Shown: positions 1 to 8,910 of the stretch, piece by piece | How positions within the stretch are numbered: position 1 is the first letter of the stretch | How the letters are laid out: every line of letters starts with the position of its first letter | Source: Chromera velia | Taxonomy: Eukaryota; Sar; Chromeraceae | DNA: 18,128 nucleotides | Direction: 5' to 3' | Assembly: GCA_018398765.1 (NCBI GenBank) | Contig: JAHBMJ010000196.1 | Location: forward strand, 35,944-54,071 | Made by a program: the position numbers and the translations under genes | The notes under the pieces: model-generated | What the model was told of the DNA's origin: nothing | The model's database searches: none | What the model saw: only the letters and a program-made list of their open reading frames with translations

Positions 1-180
1 GCCAGAAAGTTGAGCAGAAGAGTGGGGGCCAAAGAAGAGAAGCACGCCAGAAAGTTGAGCAGAAGAGGGGGGCCAAAGAAGAGAAGACAATCCAGAAAGT
101 TGAGCAGAAGAGGGGGGCGAAAGAAGAGAAGCACGCCAGAAAGTTGAGCAGAAGAGGGGGGCCAAAGAAGAGAAGACTGT
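1..180 (+). repeat. Four-copy tandem repeat, ~45-bp purine-rich unit
   Basis: Four head-to-tail units share the core ccagaaagttgagcagaaga, starting at 2, 47, 92 and 136 (periods 45, 45 and 44), and then decay into similar purine-rich sequence. One frame of the first three units reads as a 15-residue Lys/Glu/Gln-rich repeat, but the 44-nt step breaks it. This is either a low-complexity non-coding repeat or the decayed end of a repetitive coding region entering from the left. The array may continue outside the window. Confidence 0.85.
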
Positions 181-836
181 GAGGCAAAGGGACAACCAGA
201 AGATGCGAAAGCAGAACACGTGTGGGGGAAAGACAAACGGTCCAGAAGTACAGGCAGGAAAGGGGAGGATACGGAAGAGAACAAAAACGGACAGAGAGAC
301 AAGGATTGAGAGCGTCCCCGTTCCTCTGCCCGCCAGGTAATATCTGGCCGTGCAAACCGACCTCAAATATTTGAGAGACCCTACAGCTGTCCACCTCTGG
401 CGAGAGTACTTCATTTTCTGCACAACCCCCCGCGGAAAGAGGCAAGCACTTCTGTTTCGTCACTCCCACGGAAGGCAAGCAGGTGCATCCGCTTCTGTCG
501 GTCGAACCAAGAAGGGCCATGCAACAAAGAATCAAGAAGGGCCATTCAACAAGGAAGAAAGCTCTGCTCCGGAGTCGTGGGCAAAGAAGGGAAAGAAGTA
601 CGTTGAAGACACAGTTGGCGGGAAAAGCATCAATGGTTCAGCGAAAGAATCGGACAGGAAGAGAGGTATGAAAGGAAGAATCAATGGCACTCAGCAAGGA
701 AAGGGAGACAACCTGGAAAGGAAACGAGGAGAGAAGAGAAGAGCTGTTGTAAGTAGCATGACTGGAAAATCGGAACAAAAAGGCTGAAAGTTAAAACAAT
801 CGCAAGAATAACACGGTGTTTCGCTTACCGTGCAGC
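181..836. other. Purine-rich stretch without a supported gene
   Basis: Top-strand AG-rich sequence of the gaagaaagg type. The open frames here encode only Lys/Arg/Gly/Glu-rich low-complexity peptides with no domain, so I treat them as composition effects. No RNA gene or clear splice-bounded exon was seen. Confidence 0.5.
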
Positions 837-1199
837 ATGACGCACTGCTCAATTTGCGCGCTGGACAGTCCTGCAGTCATGGAATCATTTTGTGAAGGAA
901 ACGGGACAGGGAACAAAAAGGAACGAACTCGGTCTTACAGAAAGATCTTGTCGAACCAAGCTCCAGGCCCCTATTGTGTAAAGACCTGCCTTGTTTGTGG
1001 AGGAGGTCAAAGCGCGAAAGAATGTTCCCAATGTCATACTTTGTCTGCCCCCCTGCTTCCGCCAGATGAGAAGACACTGCAGCTGCCGAAGCGGAGGAAA
1101 GGGCCCGCACACGCCTCCATGGTGAAAATTGAGGAGGAGACGGCTGGAAAGGAGACGGCAAACATGGCCGGAAGCCCCCACTCCCGTTCATGTGCTTGA
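837..1199 (+). CDS. Weak ORF with CxxC pairs (half-MYND-like); possible exon
   Basis: An ATG at 837 opens about 120 codons. Seen directly: three CxxC pairs, one just after the start (CSIC) and two close together as C-x2-C-x8-C-x2-C followed by His. The latter spacing resembles the first half of a MYND-type zinc finger, but the second half of such a finger is not present downstream in any frame I read. The sequence TGCAG just before the ATG could be a 3' splice site, so this might be an internal exon. The remainder is Lys/Glu-rich and featureless, and a 154-codon frame overlaps it on the opposite strand. It could easily be chance. Confidence 0.15.
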   Translation: MTHCSICALDSPAVMESFCEGNGTGNKKERTRSYRKILSNQAPGPYCVKTCLVCGGGQSAKECSQCHTLSAPLLPPDEKTLQLPKRRKGPAHASMVKIEEETAGKETANMAGSPHSRSCA

Positions 1200-1883
1200 A
1201 GCACCTTCTCTGCATTTTGGGCAGCCTGATCGCTCCTGTAACACACCGTCGTTGCCCTTCTTTGCATCCCAACATTGAAACGGACTCTGGTCTCCAGAGA
1301 CGGATGCGAGAGACAAAGATGGACGGGGCAAGTAAGGGCATCCCTTTTTTTCAGTGTGCATCGAGTTCCACTTCCCGCTGACTGCCGGAATTTTGTGCAA
1401 TGAGATCGAGAACCGTCAAACCCCATGCAAAGGCTGTACCAAAGGGCCTCCCTCTGATGGTCCATGCATGCACGCCGTTGGCAGCAGTTGGCTGGCAGCT
1501 TGTGAGAGATTGTGAGAGGGAAAAGAGTCATCATTCACATGCACATGCATGCAGCTCATATGAGATATTATGAGATAGCTCGGCGCGCGCGCATCTCGCG
1601 CGCGCTGGTGTGCATGGCTCGCTTCGCGCGCGGGTGTGAAGATCGAACTAACGTGGAAAAAATTAAGTCATGCAAGCAAGAGAGTTAAGCTTTAAGATCT
1701 TCGAAGCTGGTAGTATGGTCAAGTAGCTAGCGGCTTGCAGAAGCTCGTCTGCGGCTCAGCTTCTTCTGATAGTTGTGCAAAAGATTCGAAAAAGCTGAGG
1801 ACTTCGTGGCAGTTGTGCGGTCCTCCGTTCTTTTTCGCTGCGTGGAGTCGAATTTGATCCGTCTCCTCTGAGAACGAGAAACA
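1200..1883. other. Upstream flank of the rhomboid gene
   Basis: No gene is supported here. The stretch holds short ATGCATGC and CATATG repeats near 1540-1565 and an alternating CG block at 1582-1632. The last 300 bases before the rhomboid start codon are expected to contain its promoter and 5' UTR, but I recognise no TATA box or initiator motif. Confidence 0.4.
1583..1605. repeat. CG-alternating inverted repeat
   Basis: A perfect 9-bp inverted repeat of alternating CG (1583-1591 and 1597-1605) with a 5-base loop, followed by further cgcgcg at 1625-1631. It lies about 280 bp upstream of the rhomboid ATG. Such DNA can form a hairpin or Z-DNA. Any promoter role is speculation. Confidence 0.6.
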
Positions 1884-3713
1884 ATGTCTACCACACAGAC
1901 GGAGGGGTCTACGGAAAGGATGTCACTACCAGTTGTTACGCAGTCCCTCCTATTGATAAATGTTGGTGTCTTCATCTGTTCGCTAATTTTTGGAGATAGT
2001 CTAGCTGGCAGCATGGTCTGGTGGAATGGGTTTTGGCAGTGGGGGATCGCTCCTTATCGTATTGAAGGTTGCATTATGGGTACATATGTTTGTTCATCTT
2101 TCGAAACTGCGCGTTCTGTCCTCGGAATCTGGACTTTCAACTTTCTTCACAAGGGCCTACTTCACATTTTCTTCAACATGCGATTTCTCATGCAGGTATG
2201 TCTTCCGCTTACAAAATCTTCCATAGTCTTTTCACTTGCTTCACCTCCGAGCACATTTACACCCCCCGTCCTTTTCCTGTTGCTTTTTCGTCAACCACAC
2301 TGGCCCATGTTCTCCGTTCGTCTGCCTCTGATATATCATCCGCAGAGACGTTCCTTTTCTATTCCTCGATTTAGACATTCCTGTCTATCCGTCGGTTTTC
2401 GACTGACCTGCACCGATGTCTCGATATGGTTTCTGCTCCTGCACCTTCGCCACTCTCCTCTAAGGATTCGTTCTCACTGTTGTATCGCCATTTCCTGTAG
2501 CATTTCCCTCTTTTTTTTTTGTCCACTGTTTTCTTTTCGCTCTCTGCAGGTGGGAAGCTTTCTTGAGATCCGTATGGGCTCTAGCGCATTCCTCCTTCTG
2601 AATATCATCCTCATCCTGCTGGTTGGACCAGTACAAATGCTCATGGCCCTGCTGCTTCAGGGGATTGGCCTTGCAGTGGCCTCTGCTTGGCTCGTGTCTT
2701 ACGCTTCTTTTTGGAATGGTGTGGGGTTCTCAGCTGTCCTTTTCGGATATGAAGTCATACTTGTTCACTTCATGGAATCACGTGCAATGGTCAACTGGTA
2801 CTGCTGGAGGGTCCAGCTTTGGGTGACACCGTTTCTGTCCCTCATTTTTCTCACAGTCATCTTCCGTGCGTCTTTTATGGGCCATTTGTCCGGTATTCTT
2901 GTCGGCTACATGTTGATGTGCGATAAGCTGCGTTGGCTTCATAGACCAGCGACGAGACTAGATGCCGCGCTGTCCAACGGTTGCCTGTCGGGGCTCTATC
3001 GGCATCCGAAGTTTCAACTGTGCCCGGAGTTTGCGTGGGACCTCGATAGACCTGTCGATGTTCTGAGGACTGCAGCCAGGTGGCTGTTCAGGTTCACAAA
3101 CTGCTGCAGCTGCTGCTGGAGGAGAAGGGAAGGGAGGGAGCATGCATCGGGAGCGGGTCGCATTCTTGGAGATGCTGCGCCTCCTGCCTCTTCCTCTTCT
3201 CCTCCTGCTGTCGATGAACGTCCCCTGACTCAAAACGCGAGACAGGACATAGAGATGGGGGGGAGTGGTTCCTCGTCCCGGGAATGCAAGGGGAGCATCC
3301 CCTTTTCGGGGAGGGGGATTCGGTTGGGATGGGGGGAGACGGAGTTGGCACTATCATCTGCATCCACGTCGAGCTCACCCGGGCCCTCCGCCCCTCCGTT
3401 GCCTCCTACGAGCACTCCAGGCTCTCTGCAGTCTCAGTCAAACTCAATGACGAATGAGCCCGAGACAAACGGACTGGGAGATCGAAATGAAGGGGGGGGG
3501 AGTCCAACCCTTTTTGGCCCAGGTCTGTTGGGAAATTCCGGACCGAAATGCTTTGTGAAGCTGAGTGCACCGCAGCAAGAGGAAGGGAGGTTGAGCGTGA
3601 GTGTGAGTTCTACAGACAAAAACGAAGAGACAGAGACAGAGACAGAGCAGGAAGAAAGAGATCCCCTTATCTCCGCAAAAGCCGAACGAGATGTTGGGGA
3701 GTCACAAAAGTGA
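1884..3713 (+). CDS. Rhomboid intramembrane serine protease, RHBDL4/RBL14-like
   Basis: This is a membrane-embedded serine protease that cleaves transmembrane substrates; the RHBDL4 (RHBDD1)/RBL14 subgroup it resembles acts mainly in the ER. The ATG at 1884 sits in a good eukaryotic context (aaacaATG). Removing the 354-nt intron (2196-2549) gives about 491 residues. In spliced numbering, the TM2 motif H-x4-H-x3-N is H89, H94 and N98; the catalytic serine motif GFSA has Ser165; and the catalytic histidine motif GHLSG has His216. GFSAVLF and ASFxGHL resemble, from memory, the RHBDL4/plant RBL14 sequences. Hydrophobic segments span roughly residues 16-38 and 84-228. The roughly 260-residue C-terminal tail is low-complexity (Ser/Pro/Gly, then Glu/Thr), lacks the RanBP2-type zinc finger of plant RBL14, and begins after a cysteine cluster (CCSCC) that could be palmitoylated. 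It ends at TGA. Rhomboid identity is firm; the subgroup is inference. Confidence 0.88.
   Translation: MSTTQTEGSTERMSLPVVTQSLLLINVGVFICSLIFGDSLAGSMVWWNGFWQWGIAPYRIEGCIMGTYVCSSFETARSVLGIWTFNFLHKGLLHIFFNMRFLMQVCLPLTKSSIVFSLASPPSTFTPPVLFLLLFRQPHWPMFSVRLPLIYHPQRRSFSIPRFRHSCLSVGFRLTCTDVSIWFLLLHLRHSPLRIRSHCCIAISCSISLFFFCPLFSFRSLQVGSFLEIRMGSSAFLLLNIILILLVGPVQMLMALLLQGIGLAVASAWLVSYASFWNGVGFSAVLFGYEVILVHFMESRAMVNWYCWRVQLWVTPFLSLIFLTVIFRASFMGHLSGILVGYMLMCDKLRWLHRPATRLDAALSNGCLSGLYRHPKFQLCPEFAWDLDRPVDVLRTAARWLFRFTNCCSCCWRRREGREHASGAGRILGDAAPPASSSSPPAVDERPLTQNARQDIEMGGSGSSSRECKGSIPFSGRGIRLGWGETELALSSASTSSSPGPSAPPLPPTSTPGSLQSQSNSMTNEPETNGLGDRNEGGGSPTLFGPGLLGNSGPKCFVKLSAPQQEEGRLSVSVSSTDKNEETETETEQEERDPLISAKAERDVGESQK
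2196..2549 (+). other. In-frame, stop-free spliceosomal intron of the rhomboid gene
   Basis: The intron begins CAG|GTATGT after codon 104 (phase 0) and ends in a long pyrimidine tract and CTCTGCAG|G. Its length of 354 nt is exactly 118 codons and no stop occurs in the gene's frame, so reading through it would insert 118 residues between TM2 and TM3. Splicing restores the usual rhomboid order of the TM2 His/Asn motif followed by a short loop and a GSFLE segment. The inserted peptide is Ser/Phe/Pro-rich with a pyrimidine signature, which argues that it is intron. Confidence 0.88.
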
Positions 3714-4523
3714 TTGAAGTGCTCTCGGTCTCTTTGTTGTCGGTGCAGAAATGGAGGAGAGAAATGATGGTCCTCGAGAAGGCTATGTTTTGAGGAAAGA
3801 TAGACAAAGGACACGTTAGAGCAGATACAGCAAGAAATGTCAGACCGGGAAACGGAAAGAATGCGCTGCATGGTATATGCGTCACGATGGTAGCATGGCG
3901 GGGTCTTGGTCGATGAGCATTTTTGTTCTTGGTCTTGCCCATCCACTGAATTCTGGGTATGATAGTTTTGTGAAGTGCCCTCCCCTAAGATTTTTTTTGC
4001 TTTCCGTGGAGGAAATGGGTCGCAGATTGGGATCGAGTGATCCCGAAGCCAACATATCAAGAGGGTCAGAGTGGGGCTTTCAAAGATGTTTAATTTGTGC
4101 ATGGATCTCCTAATTCTTTCCCCTTTCCCATTAATCGTCTCTTCCCCTCTCCTTTCGTGTTTACTCAACTTCACTGTATTCTCTCTTGCTGGTTGAGTTG
4201 TCGGAATGAATAATTTGGGCGGGAAGGTGAGAGTCCAATTTTGTTCTTGCGCGTCGTTTACTATGTGCCGCATGTCAGATGTGCGCTGCACTCTGCTGAT
4301 ATGGATGTAGCATCAGAAGAATCAACTTGCGACTGATTTCAGTACGCCTCAGCATACAAAATGAAGGTGTGAATGCAGGTCAGTGGTCCCATGCACTAGC
4401 TTATTAAATTGTTAGTAGCTGATGAGTCTGAAAGGTCCAATGACTCGCGGAAATCTTTATAGCAGTGAATCGACATGCCTAGCGACATGCAGATATTATC
4501 AGAGTTTTAAAATCATTGGTTAA
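3714..4523. other. 3' flank of the rhomboid gene, no gene seen
   Basis: Holds the presumed 3' UTR and intergenic DNA. A long open frame on the minus strand (3434-4291) overlaps the repetitive rhomboid tail, starts only at GTG and has no domain, so it is not called. No retroelement start or RNA gene was seen. Confidence 0.5.
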
Positions 4524-5066
4524 GTTAACCGTACGTGGGCAAGTCTAGCAGCGGAAGCATACCCCGTGGGAGTGGTCCACGTAAAGGAGCCGATCATTAG
4601 GGAGGAAGGGGAGGTGCAGGGATGTCCGGCGCTAAGGGGGGACTTCCAAGTCCGGGGGGCCTATGCTCCACAAAGGCTGGCAATTTTTGATACCAGGGTG
4701 ATAAACCCACACGCCGCCTCGAGGGAGAAGGTGACCTGGACTCAAGCTCTCAAAGCAGCAGCAGAAGAAAAGAAGAGGAAACATAGGCAGGCAAGCGCGG
4801 ACAGAGGGTGCAACTTCACCCTACTCGTGAGTGCGGTCGACGGGACGATGGAGGGGGAAACAAAGATGTTCTTGAAGAGGGTGGCAGAGCGATTGAGTGA
4901 GAAATGGGGGCAACACGTGAGCAAGACGTGCGGCCGGATCCAAGCCCAACTGCAGATTGCCCACCTGAAAGCGGCAAGCGCGTGTATTTGGGGGACCAGA
5001 GGAGTGCAGGGGGAGGGCTGGGAGGAAGGAGGAGTAGGCAGTGCGCTGGTCATGACTGAGGGGTAG
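4524..5066 (+). pseudogene. 5'-truncated C-terminal end of a retroelement reverse-transcriptase protein
   Basis: An open frame of about 180 codons runs from a stop at 4521 to TAG at 5064-5066, with no convincing ATG start. I recognise the tail region that follows the reverse transcriptase in many protist and invertebrate retroelement proteins: a segment reading [19 protein letters not shown], then a Lys/Glu-rich helix (EEKKRKHR), then a region like [16 protein letters not shown], then a last helix ending in an IWGTRG-like motif. The catalytic reverse-transcriptase core (YxDD) is absent, and the frame closes just upstream. A 5'-truncated copy is what incomplete target-primed reverse transcription leaves, so it is probably a dead non-LTR insertion. 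It lies in the same orientation as the rhomboid gene but is unrelated to it. Element class is inference from memory of the family pattern. Confidence 0.6.
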
Positions 5067-5079
5067 GAAGTACTTAGCA

Positions 5080-5097
5080 AATGCCGAAGAAGGCATT
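5080..5097 (+). other. Small stem-loop after the retroelement stop
   Basis: AATGCC (5080-5085) and GGCATT (5092-5097) pair around a GAAGAA loop, 13 bases after the TAG. A 3' stem-loop can serve as the recognition site for the reverse transcriptase of some non-LTR elements, but this stem is short and could be chance. Confidence 0.3.
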
Positions 5098-6227
5098 CGG
5101 ATGGAGGAGCATCAAGTATGAGGTCGCATGAGAGAGAGAGCTAGCAGCAAGAGCAGTAACCAGGACAGAAGGAAGAGACGAAAGACGTATAGGCCAGACG
5201 CTAGGAATAAACTTTAAGTCAATGCCCTCCCGGTTAAGGCCTAAGTTAAGGCTATACCATTAAGCTATAGTTATTATTCTAGTTGTTACAGCTAATTGGC
5301 TGAGTAGCCCTAGGAGTAGCCACTGCAGCACTCAGTAGCGCGAGCCAAAACTTTTTTTTTTATTTGTATAGGTAGATTAGGCCTTGCAGAGACATAAAGG
5401 GGTTTACTACGGTAGGGTTTAGGCTAAGGCTAAGGTCTAGGCGGGGAGGGTATATCTAACTGAATTAAAGCCCGTCGTTAATTGTAGAAAAAATAATTAT
5501 AAAATTTTTTTTTAATGACTATAGTTTCTCTTAATTGGAAAATTAATCAAAAGTTTTTTTAGATGCATTGATTTATATTCAAGATAATAAGAAACGTACT
5601 AGTATTCTGGCAACTCTGCTGTTTAACTAAGTTTCACCATTTACGTTATGTGCTGTATAGCATGATATTATTAGTATCATAAAAGCTAGCATAAAAGCCC
5701 TAGCTCAGGTTGCACTGGCAGAGTAAAACAGAAATTACAGAAAAAAATGATATGATACTGATAATCTGAAGATGAATTGAAGATGAAGAACGATCTGAAG
5801 GGCTATGAAGGGCTAACTGAAGGGCATAGAAGGGCACTTAAGTCATATTGTAAATTCATAATGTGCAGATATACACTTAATTGACTCTAGGAGCCAGCAA
5901 GCCACCCAGCAGCATTCGTTGGTGTATAAACCCATGAAGCTATGGATAATCCAGAGAAAGTCAGTGTACCAGAAAGGAGTCCCTGACTCCCTGGATCCCT
6001 AGCTGGATCCAAAGACGATATTCTTTCATTCATTTGTACCTCAAAAAACATTGTACTGCCTTTTTTCCAACTATGCAGCCCCCCGCAAGCACCCGTATGT
6101 AATCAATCCTTTCTTGCTCGTTTATTTTCGGGTCACGCACCGTTTCTGCACAAATCCCGGACCGTCGTGCTGCATGTACCGGACCCGAGAAGGATCTTCA
6201 GTTGGTGCTCGAGCAACAGATTCTTTG
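5098..6227. other. AT-rich intergenic DNA, no gene seen
   Basis: Mostly AT-rich and stop-dense on both strands. It contains a taaggct/ggctaagg-rich patch (5228-5270 and 5415-5440), a short GAAGGGC repeat (5797-5835) and probably the 3' end of the truncated retroelement (first 100-200 bases). No RNA gene was seen. Confidence 0.5.
5797..5835 (+). repeat. Four GAAGGGC repeats at 10-12 bp spacing
   Basis: The heptamer occurs at 5797, 5807, 5819 and 5829, so nearly one per helical turn. It is preceded by related gaagatga repeats. No function is evident; it is probably a degenerate minisatellite. Confidence 0.5.
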
Positions 6228-6734
6228 TCAACGCCTCTCTGTCTCTTTCTCACTCATCTTGTGTTCACCGATGTAGATGAGAAACAGAGCAACGAATGAC
6301 GAACAAATGGTGGAAGCACATACAGCGGCGAGCCCGCCCTTAGCAAGAACGAATTTCCCCTCCCTAAGTGCTTGCATTACGCGGACATAGCGTACGGCAG
6401 CGAACAACAACAAGACCCCTCCGTTACCCGCCAAGATGGCACAAGCTAGATCAATCTCTTCAGGGGGCTTTTCTCCTGTGCCAGGTGCGGGCCCAAGAAA
6501 GCGATAGTATGCCGCAAAGAGTCCCGTACTTGCCGTCAAAAAACCCAGGCCGCATCGCGACCAAGCCAGGAAGGTCCTTTCATTCGCCAAATGGTCTCGA
6601 GCTGTTGAGCCTTCATTTCGGATTGCCGTACAGAGGTCTCTGTATAGGCGCGCGGCTCGAACTCTTCCGTAGTAAGGGACGAAGGCTGGCGGAGTTCTGA
6701 ACCACAGTACTGGTGAAACTCTGAGGACATTCAT
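6228..6734 (-). CDS. DUF202 family membrane protein, probably organellar
   Basis: An intronless 168-residue ORF runs from the ATG (complement of 6732-6734) to TGA (complement of 6228-6230). The DUF202 signature RDHLANERTFLAWSR is at residues 46-60 and runs into the first membrane segment (about 54-77). Two further membrane segments follow (about 95-120 and 134-157), the three-helix plan of bacterial YidH and of the DUF202 part of the VTC polyphosphate complex. The first ~45 residues are rich in Arg and hydroxylated or hydrophobic residues with few acidic ones (first Asp at 33), as expected of a mitochondrial presequence. No SPX or tunnel domain is present, so it is not a full VTC subunit. Molecular function of stand-alone DUF202 proteins is not well defined. 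The opposite strand holds only overlapping shadow frames. Family call is strong; location is inferred. Confidence 0.85.
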   Translation of the reverse strand: MNVLRVSPVLWFRTPPAFVPYYGRVRAARLYRDLCTAIRNEGSTARDHLANERTFLAWSRCGLGFLTASTGLFAAYYRFLGPAPGTGEKPPEEIDLACAILAGNGGVLLLFAAVRYVRVMQALREGKFVLAKGGLAAVCASTICSSFVALFLIYIGEHKMSEKETERR

Positions 6735-7572
6735 CTGTCACAGACATCCGCTTTTGTCTGCGTAAACAACTTTAGGCGACAGTCGGCCGCGGAGAATTAA
6801 GCGGTCACCACAGCTTCTTTATCAGACAAGTTTGAGGTGGAGTGTCGGCCCCTTTTGATCCGCAAAAGGCGAAATCGGCAAGTGCTGAAGATGATGTGCT
6901 GTCGCTGAAAACGTATATATTGATATCTATATGGGAGACCAACACGTCCACGGGTCCTTCAAAGTCCATGAGGTGGAATGAAAGCGGCTTCGAAGCACGA
7001 GAAGGTTTGTCCTGGCTGTAGCGGACCGTGACGACACGACACTAGCTGCAGTCATAAACGAGCAGCTAGCGTTACCATGCAGGTGTGCTGCATGCACGTG
7101 AATGCATGCAGTTGCAAAGTGTTGCACAAACGATCGACATGCAGCTAGAGCTGTAGATTTGCATGCATGCATGCAACACGTGTACATTTGCAACAGCGTC
7201 GCTGCAACAGGCGTATATATACGTACATGTGTATGTATTCATATGTCGATAAATTGATACATCTGGCCGTTCCTCGATCGATCGACCCAGCAGCTTTCAC
7301 GCTTTGATCAATCCCACAAAAGCCAAATTTGCAACTTTTACACCCTCCCGGGTCAACAAATCGATCGATCGGATTCCAGCCTGCAGGCCTCATTCATACC
7401 CACTTAGTCCCACCCGTTTTAACTGAGTGCCTCCATTCCCACAAGGTCAGCAATTGAAGCGGGCGCCTGTTCAAGAAGCCAACAGAGGACACAGCTTATA
7501 GGCTGCTTGAGCACTGCCACGATTTCAAAAAACCAGTTCGATCGGGACTGAATCTTGCAGAGGAAGAGAAAG
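6735..7572. other. Intergenic DNA with ATGC and GATC simple repeats
   Basis: No gene is supported. The first bases are the presumed promoter of the minus-strand DUF202 gene. From 7077 to 7380 the sequence is rich in GCATGCATGC, CATGCA, tatatacgtacatgtgtatg and GATCGATCG runs, many of them self-complementary. ORFs here encode only Cys/His-rich low-complexity peptides caused by the repeats. Confidence 0.5.
7077..7380. repeat. Cluster of self-complementary ATGC/GATC repeats
   Basis: Includes (GCAT)n at 7161-7173, TGCATGCA at 7102-7110, an alternating purine-pyrimidine stretch at 7211-7240 (tatatatacgtacatgtgtatg), and GATCGATCG at 7275-7283 and 7362-7370. These are simple-sequence tracts with cruciform potential; no coding or RNA structure was recognised. 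Confidence 0.55.
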
Positions 7573-8341
7573 ATGCCTCGCCTCTTCACCTTCATGCTTT
7601 TCGTCATGCTCTCCCTTTCGAAGCCCGCTCTGAGCACTTCCCCCGGGACCATCATGGAGGATGCTGCAGATGTTTTTGGTTTGTCAGCACCTCTGCAGTG
7701 ACGAGTCAAGGGGCGACAGTACGAAAATTGTTTTCTAGAGGCGTTCAAAGAATCAGAGCATGACTGTCTCGAATCTCATCCTGTCAGGAAGAAGCGACTT
7801 TCTCATGAAGATCCATCCCCCTGAAGAAGATCCAGCCGATACTGCCGACGCGATCGACTCGCTGAAGGAAATCGAGGAAGCGTTAGTCAAACTTCGATCA
7901 GCGATCTCAATGGAATCTTTCTCCTGCGCTACAAACTTTTCTCTTGGTGGATGCCTTTCAGAGATCGCCGTGCGGAAGAACAAGAGTTTGCTTCTGAGAG
8001 TCAGCTTTGACTGCCCTTCAATCCCTTCACATCAGATTCTGTGAACGAAAAAAACGTCTGACATACCCTGGACTTCAGAGTCAAGATTGCTGGACCTACA
8101 CAAGACAAGGATTCAAGACATCGTTCACGCCGCGTTCGAGCCGCTCCAGGCCATGCTCCCGAATCCCGTGCACACCCAAATCAGAAAGGTGATTCAGGAG
8201 TTAAGAGGCTGATTCGCCAAGTTCCAACTCAACCACTCCTTTCTCGGTGCTTCTCTACCTATCATTGATTTCGAAATTCGAAACCGCTGATATTTTCAGG
8301 CACTTGACGACTACGTTTATCCCGCACGAGGACGAGCCTGA
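7573..8341 (+). pseudogene. Decayed gene for a putative secreted protein, unknown family (copy 1)
   Basis: I do not recognise the family. The ATG at 7573 opens a clear signal peptide (hydrophobic core LFTFMLFVMLSLS, likely cut after PALS). A 60-nt intron is inferred at 7679-7738 (GTTTGT...TTTTCTAG); the matching segment of copy 2 has the same borders and the same phase. The next exon contains EAFKESEHDC and a basic RKKRL patch. The frame then shifts near 7816-7824, where copy 1 lacks about 17 bases present in copy 2, and continues in another frame with EDPADTADAIDSLKEIEEAL and a Cys-containing segment to TGA at 8042. Further coding-like sequence (8045-8188, amphipathic) and a possible last exon from 8300 (after TTTTCAG) suggest the original gene was longer. 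Differences between the two copies fall mostly at third codon positions, which supports past coding function. An assembly indel could mimic the frameshift. Confidence 0.45.
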
Positions 8342-8910
8342 ACTTCAAGTTGTTGGGCTGCCTCGGGCACGATGCGAGCTTTATTAATTCAAACACTGCA
8401 TCACAAAGAAGCTTCGAAAGGTCCATGTTGAGTTTGAAGAAACATCATCTTCGCCTTTTGTATCGCAATTAGGTTAGTAGCAAACGAGCAAAAGTTTTCA
8501 GTTCTGTCGCTATGCAAGTTAGTTGGACTGACGAATCAAAGGCAATTGTCAAAGAACCTAGCAAGGAACTGAAATGCTTTCAATTGCTTTAGTACGATGT
8601 TTATACGTAACTTATAGACAATATTATCAAATACTCTGTAACATACAGTATATGTAAGCCATATACTTTACTACAAGGCTATATATAATTTACGTGATTA
8701 CATGTGTGTACGTACTTCTCCTTTTAAAAATGAAAAAAAAGTGCTAAAGTTGAAGGTTTGGTTAGGTTTGGTCTACCACATAACTAAAAACTATAGTTAT
8801 ATAGTACTAGTAAAAATTAATGTTAATAAACCTGTATTCTGAATTGTTCATAAAGTTCTGCTAGTAGCTTCGGATTTGACATTGGTGGATCTAGCACTTA
8901 GTCTCACATC

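Noticed and set aside
350-787. 145-codon Lys/Arg/Gly/Glu-rich frame
   Set aside because: It starts at GTG within purine-rich repeats and has no domain; a stop-free frame is expected from AG-rich composition.
3434-4291. 285-codon open frame on the minus strand opposite the rhomboid tail
   Set aside because: It starts only at GTG, covers low-complexity sequence antisense to a real exon, and shows no domain. Long shadow frames are expected opposite Ser/Pro/Glu-rich coding DNA.
7753-7983. Minus-strand ORF over the decayed gene
   Set aside because: It is antisense to the better supported plus-strand exons and lacks any domain.
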